Under the pieces are notes generated by a model. It had not been told where the DNA came from, searched no databases, and saw nothing but the letters and a program-made list of their open reading frames with translations. 64,000 nucleotides of DNA from Blastococcus sp. URHD0036 (GTDB lineage Bacteria > Actinomycetota > Actinomycetes > Mycobacteriales > Geodermatophilaceae). Positions 35,956 through 43,241 of the stretch are shown piece by piece; position 1 is the stretch's first letter, and each line of letters starts with the position of its first letter. The stretch covers positions 186,001 through 250,000 of the forward strand of contig NZ_JNIK01000015.1 of the NCBI RefSeq assembly GCF_000701365.1, in the 5' to 3' direction. The translations under genes were made by a program, and so were the position numbers.

Positions 35956-37815
35956 ATGACCACGACCAGCGCAATGACCGACCGCCCCGGCTCTCGCACG
36001 CCGGCGCTGTCGGTCGCCCACATGTTCCGCGACCGGGTCGCGGCGAGCCCCGACGCCGAGGCCTACCGGTTCCCCGCTCATGGCGGCTGGAGGTCGCTGA
36101 CCTGGCGGGACACGGCGGCCACGGTCGACGCCCTGGCGGCCGGCCTGCTCGCGTCGGGCATCGGTCCCGAGGACCGGGTCGCCATCGTCAGCGGCACGCG
36201 GATCGAGTGGATCCAGGCCGACCTGGCGATCATGTGCGCGGGCGGGGCCACGACCGCCGTCTACCCCTCGAGCAGCGAAGAGGACATCGCCTACATCGTG
36301 AGCGACAGCGGATCGCGGATCGTCTTGGCCGAGGACGAGGTCCAGGTCGCCAAGCTGCGGGCCCGGCGCGGGCAGCTGCCCGATGTGATCCGGGTGGTCA
36401 CCTTCGCCGGCGGGGCCGACGGCGACTGGGTGATCGGGCTGGCGGACCTGCGTGCCCTGGGCGCCGAGCTGCTCGCTCGGACGCCGGGCGCCGTGGACGA
36501 CGCCGTGGCGTCGGTCGAGCCCGAGCACCTGGCCACGCTGATCTACACCTCGGGGACGACGGGACGCCCCAAGGGCGTGGAGCTACCGCACCGCTGCTGG
36601 ACCTACATCGGCGCGGCGGGCGAGTCGCTCGCCCTGCTCGGCAGCGACGACCTGCAGTACCTCTGGCTGCCGCTGGCGCACTCGTTCGGCAAGATGCTCG
36701 GCGCGGTGCAGCTCCAGGTGGGGTTCGCCAGCGCCGTCGACGGCCGTGTCGACCGGATCGTGGCGAACCTGCCCGTCGTCCGCCCCACGTTCATGGCGGG
36801 TCCGCCGCGGATCTTCGAGAAGGTGTACGCGGCCGTCGGGCAGACCGTCGAGGAGGGGGGCGGGCTCAAGCTCCGGCTCTACACCTGGGCCTTCGCGGTC
36901 GGGAAGCGGGTCTGGAGGGCCCGCGTGGAGGGCACCGGGGTCGGCCCGGCGCTCCGCGCGCAGCACGTGCTGGCCGACCGACTGGTGCTGTCGAGGATCC
37001 GCGCCCGGCTCGGCGGGAGGATCCGGTACCTCGTCTCGGGCAGCGCGGCCCTCTCCCCGGACATCTCGCAGTGGTTCGGCGCCGCCGGGATGCCCCTGCT
37101 CGAGGGCTACGGGCTGACCGAGTCCTCCGGGGGCTCCTGCCTGAGCGATCTCGACCGGCCCACCCCGGGGGTGGTGGGGCGGCCGCTGCCGGGCACGGAG
37201 ATCGCCCTCGCCGGCGACGGGGAGATCCTGATCCGGGGTCCGCTGGTCATGCGGGGGTACCACGACCGGCCCGACGCCACCGCCGAGACGTTGCGCGCCG
37301 ACGGCTGGCTCGCCACCGGGGACGTCGGCGAGCTCGACGGCGAGGGACGGCTGCGTGTCACGGATCGCAAGAAGGACCTGATCAAGACGTCCGGCGGCAA
37401 GTACATCGCCCCGCAGGCCGTGGAGAGCACCTTCCACGCGGTCTGCCCGATCGCCGGCCAGATGGTGGTGCACGGCGACGGCCGCAACTACGCGACGGCG
37501 CTGATCTCCCTCGATCCCGATGCGCTGGCCCGCTGGAGCCGGGCCGAGGGACTGGCGACCAGCGACTACGCCACTCTCGCCGCGGACCCCGCCGTCCACG
37601 AGTACGTGCAGGGCTGCGTGCAGGAGCTCAATGCGCGGCTCAACCGCTGGGAGACGATCAAGGACTTCCGCATCCTCGACCACGACATGACCGTGGAGGA
37701 CGGCGAGCTGACGCCGAGCATGAAGGTGAAGCGGAAGGTGGTCGAGTCGAGGTACGCGGCGCTGCTCGATTCGATGTACCCGACCCGGCCGGCGGTCGGC
37801 GGGACAGCGCGGTGA
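35956..37815 (+). CDS. long-chain acyl-CoA synthetase (AMP-dependent)
   Basis: The 619-residue adenylate-forming enzyme has the P-loop-like IYTSGTTGRPKGVE, LPLAHSFGKMLG, GYGLTESSGG, the ATP-binding WLATGDVGELD and the hinge/lysine region RKKDLIKTSGGKYIAPQ. It matches FadD-type long-chain fatty acyl-CoA ligases. It would supply acyl-CoA to the neighbouring WS/DGAT enzymes. The ATG is internal to a longer open frame; the chosen start gives the usual N-terminus with VAHMFRDRVAASPDAEAY. It overlaps the DUF998 gene by 4 bp. Confidence 0.9.
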   Translation: MTTTSAMTDRPGSRTPALSVAHMFRDRVAASPDAEAYRFPAHGGWRSLTWRDTAATVDALAAGLLASGIGPEDRVAIVSGTRIEWIQADLAIMCAGGATTAVYPSSSEEDIAYIVSDSGSRIVLAEDEVQVAKLRARRGQLPDVIRVVTFAGGADGDWVIGLADLRALGAELLARTPGAVDDAVASVEPEHLATLIYTSGTTGRPKGVELPHRCWTYIGAAGESLALLGSDDLQYLWLPLAHSFGKMLGAVQLQVGFASAVDGRVDRIVANLPVVRPTFMAGPPRIFEKVYAAVGQTVEEGGGLKLRLYTWAFAVGKRVWRARVEGTGVGPALRAQHVLADRLVLSRIRARLGGRIRYLVSGSAALSPDISQWFGAAGMPLLEGYGLTESSGGSCLSDLDRPTPGVVGRPLPGTEIALAGDGEILIRGPLVMRGYHDRPDATAETLRADGWLATGDVGELDGEGRLRVTDRKKDLIKTSGGKYIAPQAVESTFHAVCPIAGQMVVHGDGRNYATALISLDPDALARWSRAEGLATSDYATLAADPAVHEYVQGCVQELNARLNRWETIKDFRILDHDMTVEDGELTPSMKVKRKVVESRYAALLDSMYPTRPAVGGTAR

Positions 37816-38513
37816 CCACCACCCGGAGCCACCGCGGCACCGTTCCACGCGCGGACACCGAGGGACCCGGGGGATCGCGCGACCGCAGCGTGGCCGGGCT
37901 GCTCCTGCTCGTCGCGGGCTCGGCGGTCGTGCTCGGCATCATGACCGCCGAGGCCCTCTACCCGGTCGCCTACGACGTCCACGACGACACCGTCAGCGAC
38001 CTGGCGGCCATGCGGCCCGACGACATCGTGCGGCAACCGTCCGCGGCGATCTTCAACACCACGATGATCGTCGGCGGTCTGCTGATCGGGTTCGCCGCCG
38101 TGCTGCTGTACCGCTCGCGCGCCGGGCTCCGCGCCGTGATCCCCGTCGTCGGACTGGGTGTCGGCATGGTCGGCGTCGGGGTCTTCCCCGGTAACACCGT
38201 GATGGCCGTGCACCAGCTGGTCTCGATCGCGACGTTCGTGTCCGGCGGGCTCGCGGCGATCCTGACCGCGCGGCTGACGTCGCCGATGCTGCGCCCGGTG
38301 CACCTGCTCCTCGGGGGCATCGCGCTGACCTTCCTGGTGGGGTACACGGCCCTGCCGGACCTCGCGTTCTTCGCGCGGCTCGGAGAAGGCGGCGTCGAGC
38401 GCTGGATCGTCTATCCCGTCGTCCTCTGGATCGTGGTCCTCGGCGCGGCACTGGCCGGGCGTTCCCGGGACGACAGCCGTCCGACCGGGCCCCACGAGAG
38501 GAACCCGCGATGA
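37812..38513 (+). CDS. DUF998 membrane protein
   Basis: This 233-residue protein has about six membrane helices (VAGLLLLVAGSAVVLGIMTA; TTMIVGGLLIGFAAVLLY; VIPVVGLGVGMVGVGVFPGN; VSIATFVSGGLAAIL; LLLGGIALTFLVGYTAL; VYPVVLWIVVLGAALAG) and the DUF998 motif DTVSDLAAM in the first loop. The function is unknown. It is translationally coupled to the acyl-CoA synthetase (GTGA) and overlaps the start of the LuxR pseudogene. Confidence 0.82.
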   Translation: MTTTRSHRGTVPRADTEGPGGSRDRSVAGLLLLVAGSAVVLGIMTAEALYPVAYDVHDDTVSDLAAMRPDDIVRQPSAAIFNTTMIVGGLLIGFAAVLLYRSRAGLRAVIPVVGLGVGMVGVGVFPGNTVMAVHQLVSIATFVSGGLAAILTARLTSPMLRPVHLLLGGIALTFLVGYTALPDLAFFARLGEGGVERWIVYPVVLWIVVLGAALAGRSRDDSRPTGPHERNPR

Positions 38514-39234
38514 CCGCCGCCGCTCGCCCGGTGGGCACGCTCGCTCGGGTCGACCTCACGACCCCGTTCCTCGCCGCCGCGGCGGACTTGTGCTCCGGGC
38601 TGCCCGGCTGGGAGGTCGAGTTCGCCGACACCCCGGTGGGTGGCCACGTCACCTGCTCGGCGCCCGGGCCCTTCGCTCCGCGCGCCGCCTCGGTGCCACC
38701 GAGCTGCAGCGACCGGCCGGGATCCCGGACGCGAGACGCATCGCCGTGGTCACCGGCCCGGCCGGTGCGGTGACCGGCCTCATGGGGTCCCACAACGGCG
38801 CTCGATGGTCCGCGGCGGGCGAGGCGCGGTGGTCCGGGTGGAGATGCAGAGCCGCGACGTGCCGGCCAGGCGATCACCGCTGCGCGGCCGGAACGTCGTC
38901 GCCGTCTCGCGCTGCGGCCGGGGCCCACCGCGCACCTGCTCCGGGTCATTCCGGACCTGCTCGTCGGTCAGGTCTGGCTCGTCGCGCCTGGCGACGGCCC
39001 GCCGCTGGAGGGGACGACGGGGCGGCCGTGGGGCCCACCCGTGGAACGGCTCACCGCGCGGGAGACGACGGTGCTGACCGTATGTCCGAGGCCATGCCCG
39101 CGGATGACATCGCGCGGGACCTCTTCCTCTCGGTGAACACCGTCAAGACCCACCAGCGCAGCATCTACGGGAAGCTCGCGATCACCAGCCGGTACGACGC
39201 CGTCCGAAGGGCTCGCGAGCTGGGGCTCGTGTGA
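38510..39234 (+). pseudogene. LuxR-type regulator fragmented over three frames
   Basis: The segment starts with a plausible N-terminus (FLAAAADLCSGLPGWEVEFA) overlapping the DUF998 stop. It continues in a second frame (RSARRLGATELQRPAGIPDA, RRIAVVTGPAGAVTGLM) and then a third (LLRVIPDLLVGQVWLVAPGD, VERLTARETTVLT). After one more shift near 39080 it ends with a complete LuxR DNA-binding helix pair (DIARDLFLSVNTVKTHQRSI) and stop. At least three indels separate these pieces, so no intact regulator is made. The C-terminal piece has its own ATG codons and could in principle yield a short DNA-binding peptide, but no ribosome site is seen. Confidence 0.8.
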
Positions 39235-39332
39235 CCGGGCGGACCGGGAGCTCACACGTGGCAGAAGACGTCCAGGTCGAAGTCGCCGACGAAGGATTCC
39301 GGCGTACCGCCCGCCCAGTTCGGAGGAACCGC

Positions 39333-39896
39333 ATGACCTCCCCCTGCACCGCCCTGCCGGTCGCCGTGGTCGTCGCCGGATGGCGGGGGACCGCCGCCGC
39401 CGAGCGCGCGCTGCACTCGCTACGCGTGACCCCTGCCGGCATCGCGTCTGGGCTCACTGCTGTCGCGACCCTCGTCGTCGAGCGGGACGGTGAGGTGCGA
39501 ACGCTCGACACGACCGGCGTCGGACGCCTCGCCGCCGGGCCGGCGGAGAGCGCGGCGCTGGGTGCCGTGCTCCGAGAACTGACGGCCGGCATCAGATGGC
39601 TGGCTGCCGACCCGGAACCCGTCCCGGCCTGCGAACACCGCGACGACCGCGTGCGGGCGCTGGGTGAGCGGATGGCGTGCGGGTTCTCCGTGCTCGTCGC
39701 CGTGCTGGAACCTGCCTCCGCCGAGGACGTCGCGGAGCTCTTGGCGGCCGGGGGTGCCGACACGACGACAACCATCGTCGGCGGCGACGGGCCATGTGGG
39801 GCACTCGAGCTGCCTGACACGGGTCGGTTGGTGGCCATCCGATCGGACGCGGTCGTGATGCAAGCCCTGGAGAGCCCCCGCGCCCGTTCGGCGTAG
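39333..39896 (+). CDS. unrecognised 187-residue soluble protein
   Basis: A clear CGGAGGAA ribosome site precedes the ATG. The protein begins with VAVVVAGWRGTAAAERALHS and contains ATLVVERDGEVRTLDTTGVG and VAVLEPASAEDVAELLAAGG. This two-part pattern of alternating strands and helices is ferredoxin-like and faintly recalls DUF1269-type proteins. No catalytic motif is visible. It stands alone between the LuxR pseudogene and a long gene-free stretch. Confidence 0.6.
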   Translation: MTSPCTALPVAVVVAGWRGTAAAERALHSLRVTPAGIASGLTAVATLVVERDGEVRTLDTTGVGRLAAGPAESAALGAVLRELTAGIRWLAADPEPVPACEHRDDRVRALGERMACGFSVLVAVLEPASAEDVAELLAAGGADTTTTIVGGDGPCGALELPDTGRLVAIRSDAVVMQALESPRARSA

Positions 39897-40366
39897 ACCA
39901 CTCGCCGGGCGGGCCCCTCCCGGGGTCCGGTGGGTGCCGCGACACCCCCGCATCTGCCCGACACCCTGCGCCGGTCGGGGCACGCCCTTGACCTGCGCTG
40001 CACCGTCCGGGCGGCCCCGCGCACCGGCGGCGCCCGGCCCGGCTGGTGGACGCGGTCCGGCGGACGAGGCTGCGGCGGCTGGTGCTGCTGAGCGACGTCT
40101 CCAGGGTCGATGGAGTCCTGCACGCGGGTGTACCCGGCACTGCTGCCGGGGATGCCGCGGCGGGCGTTGGTCGCGGTCCCCGTGGGGGGCGAGCAGGACG
40201 CCCGCGCACACGGGCCCTGCCACCGATCACCAGGGGCTGCCGCCGTTGACTTCATTCCATCAGGGGAGTGCAATCACGCTCTGTGACAGGGATGCTCGGG
40301 GACGGCGGCCATCGCGCTCGCCAGGGCGCGGCGCGATGACGCTGCGTGACGACGGGGGTAAGAAGG
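39897..40366. other. gene-free stretch separating dormancy genes from the SARP island
   Basis: I recognise no gene here. The open frames on both strands have low-complexity Arg/Pro/Ala content and no ribosome sites. There is a TGACG-type pair at 40336 and 40346, spaced 10 bp rather than 11. No DosR-like box, transfer RNA or inverted terminal repeat was noticed. The stretch marks the boundary between the two modules. Confidence 0.5.
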
Positions 40367-40588
40367 GTGGCCGTGGCCGACGATCCGAGCGCCGTTCTGC
40401 TCATCCGTGTCTGGCTGGAAGGCGAGGACCGGGCGTTCCGTGCCCGGCTGTCCGGCATCGGAGGACCGGATGACGCGGCGCCGGGAGGCAGCACCGTCGC
40501 GGTGACCGCCACCCCCGGGGACGTCGTCGTCGCGGTCGAGCGCTGGCTCGCGGAGTTTCTCGAAGGAGCCCGCCAGGGAGGGCAGTAA
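40367..40588 (+). CDS. small unrecognised protein next to the SARP gene
   Basis: The 73-residue frame VAVADDPSAVLLIRVWLEGE, RAFRARLSGI, TVAVTATPGDVVVAVERWL has a regular strand-helix pattern. The start is one of two GTG codons (40367 or 40373), the second with AAGAAGG before it. It ends 71 bp before the SARP gene, so the two may be co-transcribed. No family is recognised. Confidence 0.55.
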   Translation: MAVADDPSAVLLIRVWLEGEDRAFRARLSGIGGPDDAAPGGSTVAVTATPGDVVVAVERWLAEFLEGARQGGQ

Positions 40589-40659
40589 GTCCCTGACAAC
40601 GTGCGGTGGCCCTGCCACGCTTGCAAGTCGTCGCACAGTCGACCCAGAGGATGGTCGCG

Positions 40660-41409
40660 ATGATGGACGATGCGCCGCAGGTGACATTGCTCGACGGATT
40701 CGCGATCCGGACTGCCGCAGGCGACCCGCAGGCCTCGGGCGCCGAACTCCCGCACGTGGTGCAGCGGCTCGTCGCCCATCTGTGTCTCTCCGGCCGCCCG
40801 CCGCGGTCCGCTCTCGCCGGCCAGCTGTGGCCGGAGGCGTCCGAGGCCCACGCGCACGGCAGCCTGAGGTCGGCCCTGTGGCGGGTGCACAAGGCGCTGC
40901 CCGGTCTCGTGCAGGCCTCCGGTGACCACCTCTCCCTGGTCGACGGCGTCCGGGTCGACGTCCACGAGCTGGGAGACTGGGCCCAGCGCGTCCGGGATCC
41001 GAGATCCCCGCTGGAGGACGTGGAGATCCCCGCCTCGGGGCTCCGCGGAGAGCTGCTGCCGGGCTGGTACGACGACTGGGTCCTGCTCGAGCGCGAGCGG
41101 CTCCGCCAGGTGCGCCTCCACGCGCTCGAGCGGGTCGCCACCCGGCTCGCCGCCGCCGGGCGCTACGGCGACGCCCTCGAGGCCGCCTACGCCGCCGTGC
41201 GCGCCGAGCCGCTCCGCGAGAGCGCACACCGCACCGTGGTCTGCGTGCACCTGGCGGAGGGGAACGTGGCCGAGGCCCTCCGGGCCTACGACCAGTTCTG
41301 CGTGCTCCTCTCGGACGAGCTGGGGGTTGCGCCCAGTGACCACATGAGGCGGCTGGTCCCGCAGCTCGCCCGCGTCCCCGAGATGCGGCAACGGCTGCTG
41401 GTCGGGTGA
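40660..41409 (+). CDS. SARP-family transcriptional regulator (winged helix plus BTAD)
   Basis: This 249-residue regulator of the AfsR/DnrI/RedD type has an N-terminal OmpR-like winged helix (VTLLDGFAIRTAAG; LVAHLCLSGRPPRSALAGQL; WPEASEAHAHGSLRSALWRV; HKALPG). A bacterial transcriptional activator domain of TPR-like helices follows (LRGELLPGWYDDWVLLERER; EAAYAAVRAEPLRESAHRTV; AEALRAYDQFCVLLSDELGV). No ATPase or sensor domain is present, so it is a small SARP. SARPs bind heptamer direct repeats spaced 11 bp just upstream of the -10 element. Such repeats precede six transcription units in the next 15 kb. The ATG was chosen for its AGAGGA ribosome site. Confidence 0.88.
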   Translation: MMDDAPQVTLLDGFAIRTAAGDPQASGAELPHVVQRLVAHLCLSGRPPRSALAGQLWPEASEAHAHGSLRSALWRVHKALPGLVQASGDHLSLVDGVRVDVHELGDWAQRVRDPRSPLEDVEIPASGLRGELLPGWYDDWVLLERERLRQVRLHALERVATRLAAAGRYGDALEAAYAAVRAEPLRESAHRTVVCVHLAEGNVAEALRAYDQFCVLLSDELGVAPSDHMRRLVPQLARVPEMRQRLLVG

Positions 41410-41438
41410 CGTCGGGCTCGACCGGGAGCCTCGACCGC

Positions 41439-41470
41439 GTGACGGTCCCGTGACGGAGCCGTGTGAGTCT
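41439..41470 (+). promoter_or_regulatory. SARP-type operator/promoter of the HAD-M28 gene
   Basis: GTGACGG at 41439 and GTGACGG at 41450 are exactly 11 bp apart, and a degenerate third heptad (GTGTGAG) starts at 41461. An xAxxxT element (GAGTCT, 41465-41470) lies 8 bp after the second heptad. This implies transcription from about 41477, so translation should begin at the ATG at 41493 rather than at the upstream GTG. Confidence 0.72.
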
Positions 41471-41492
41471 GCCCGACCAGGGGGTGCGGGCG

Positions 41493-43136
41493 ATGGTGAT
41501 GGTGCTGTTCGACCTGGGCGAGACGCTGGAGTCCGACGGCGTGCTCCGGGCCGGAGCGTTGGAGGTCCTGCAGGAGCTCGCCGACCTGCGCCGGGACGGG
41601 CGTCCGGCCGCCGTGCTGGGCCTCCTGTCGGACACCCGGACCCCGGCGGGGCCGGACGACCTCGCCGCGATCGTCGCGGAGTACCGGGCGCTCCTCGACG
41701 AGCTCGGCATCCGCCGGTTCTTCCAGCCCTTCTCGCGGCGCGTGACCCTGTCGGCCCAGGTGGGCGTCGGGAAGCCCGCCGCGGCCGCGTTCCGGGCTGC
41801 CGTGGCGCGGGCCGACCCGACGCTCGGCTTCGCCGACGTCGTCTTCGTCACGGAGAACCCCGACCACGTGCGCGCCGCGCGAGTCCTCGGCATGACCGCT
41901 GTCCACGTGCGGCCGGCCGGCTCGCCGGGCGCCGGTGGAGCAGAGCTCCCCGCCGTCCTCCCCGTCGTGCGCGACCTGCTGGCCGCCGCCTCGGACGACG
42001 TCCCGGTGCTGGGCGGCGACCGGGCCCTCGCCTCGGTCGGCGCGCCCGCGGGGGAACGGCTGTTCCTCGTCGTGCAGAACGGCCGGCTGTTCCAGGTCGA
42101 CCACCCCGAGGTGCCGGTTCTCCTCGACACCGGTCGGCACCTGGTCGTGGACCTGGAGCCGGAGGTCGCGCAGGAGCTCGAGGACTCCGGCGGCGCCTGC
42201 TGGACGCTGCGTCCGCTCCCCGTCGGCCCGGTGGTCACCACCCCGGCCGCTTCCGGACGCGGACCCGAGACCGAGGCGGTACGGCGCTGCGTGGACCAGT
42301 TGTCCCGCGACCGGTTCGCGGCCGACCTCGCGACGCTCGCGGGACACGCCACACGCCACTCGGCGAGCGCGGACTTCGACGCCGCCGCGACATGGGCCGC
42401 CGCGCAGCTGGCGGAGGCCGGGTTCGCCGTGACGACGCAGCCGGTTCCCCGGGTCGGCGGGCGCTGCCGCAACGTGATCGCCGACCGGCCCGGCACGGGC
42501 CCGGCGCCCCGGGACGTCGTCCTGGTGACCGCGCACCTGGACTCGGTGAACCTCCGCGGCCCCGAGGCCCCCGCGCCGGGAGCGGACGACAACGCCTCCG
42601 GCAGCGCGGGCGTGCTGGCGATCGCGCGGGCGCTCGACGGGGCGGAGACCGAGCTGGATCTCCGGCTGGTGCTCTTCGGCGGTGAGGAGCAGGGGCTGTT
42701 CGGCAGCAGCCACCACGTCGCCGGACTGACCGGCGCGGAGCGGGCCCGCATCCGGGCGGTGGTGAACATGGACATGATCGCGGGCCTGAACACCGCCGTC
42801 CGGGGGGTGCTGCTCGAGGGCGCGGCCGTCTCCCGGACCGTCCTCGACGCGCTGGCGGAGGCCGCGGCGACCTACACCGGCCTCGCCGTCAGCATCGGGC
42901 TGAGCCCCGCCAACAGCGACCACGTCCCCTTCATCGACGTCGGCGTCCCGGCCGTGCTGACCATCGAGGGCGCCGACGGGACCAATCGGCGCGTCCACAC
43001 CGAGCGGGACACGGTGGCGGAGCTGGACCTCGACCTGGCGATGGAGATCCTCCGCATGAACGTGGCCTTCGTGGCCGGGGCGCTCGTCCCGGCCTCAGTG
43101 GGTGCCGGGAGCCGGGAGCTCGTGACGCCCCGGTGA
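41493..43136 (+). CDS. HAD-like domain fused to M28 zinc aminopeptidase
   Basis: This 547-residue protein has an N-terminal HAD-type region (LFDLGETLES at the start, GVGKPAAAAFRAAV and VVFVTENPDHVRAARVLGMT later, about residues 1-165). A linker follows, and then an M28 peptidase domain (about 260-535) with the ordered metal ligands VTAHLDS, GADDNASGSAG, FGGEEQGLFGS, NMDMIAG and NSDHVPF. The HAD part has D-x-G-x-T, so phosphatase activity is uncertain. No signal peptide is present, which is unusual for M28 enzymes. It is the first peptidase gene behind the SARP gene, with its own SARP-type operator. Confidence 0.85.
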   Translation: MVMVLFDLGETLESDGVLRAGALEVLQELADLRRDGRPAAVLGLLSDTRTPAGPDDLAAIVAEYRALLDELGIRRFFQPFSRRVTLSAQVGVGKPAAAAFRAAVARADPTLGFADVVFVTENPDHVRAARVLGMTAVHVRPAGSPGAGGAELPAVLPVVRDLLAAASDDVPVLGGDRALASVGAPAGERLFLVVQNGRLFQVDHPEVPVLLDTGRHLVVDLEPEVAQELEDSGGACWTLRPLPVGPVVTTPAASGRGPETEAVRRCVDQLSRDRFAADLATLAGHATRHSASADFDAAATWAAAQLAEAGFAVTTQPVPRVGGRCRNVIADRPGTGPAPRDVVLVTAHLDSVNLRGPEAPAPGADDNASGSAGVLAIARALDGAETELDLRLVLFGGEEQGLFGSSHHVAGLTGAERARIRAVVNMDMIAGLNTAVRGVLLEGAAVSRTVLDALAEAAATYTGLAVSIGLSPANSDHVPFIDVGVPAVLTIEGADGTNRRVHTERDTVAELDLDLAMEILRMNVAFVAGALVPASVGAGSRELVTPR

Positions 43137-43153
43137 TGCCGGGCGGTCAGCAT
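43122..43153 (+). promoter_or_regulatory. SARP-type operator/promoter of the M36 gene
   Basis: GTGACGC at 43122 and GTGATGC at 43133 are 11 bp apart and overlap the end of the HAD-M28 gene. An xAxxxT element (CAGCAT, 43148-43153) follows after exactly 8 bp. The implied transcript begins near 43160, just before an AGGGGA ribosome site and the ATG at 43192. Confidence 0.68.
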
Positions 43154-43241
43154 CGGGCCGACGACGGGGCGACGCCCGGACAGGGGACGACATGGCCACG
43201 AGAGACCTGCCGCAGGACTTCACGCGCTCTACGACGTAGGC

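Noticed and set aside
40336-40352. ATGACGC/GTGACGA pair that could be a SARP site before the small gene and SARP gene
   Set aside because: The spacing is 10 bp rather than 11 and no xAxxxT element follows at 8 bp, so autoregulation is not supported.
41463-41492. GTG at 41463 as the start of the HAD-M28 gene
   Set aside because: It lies inside the operator/-10 region, and the added residues do not belong to the HAD fold.
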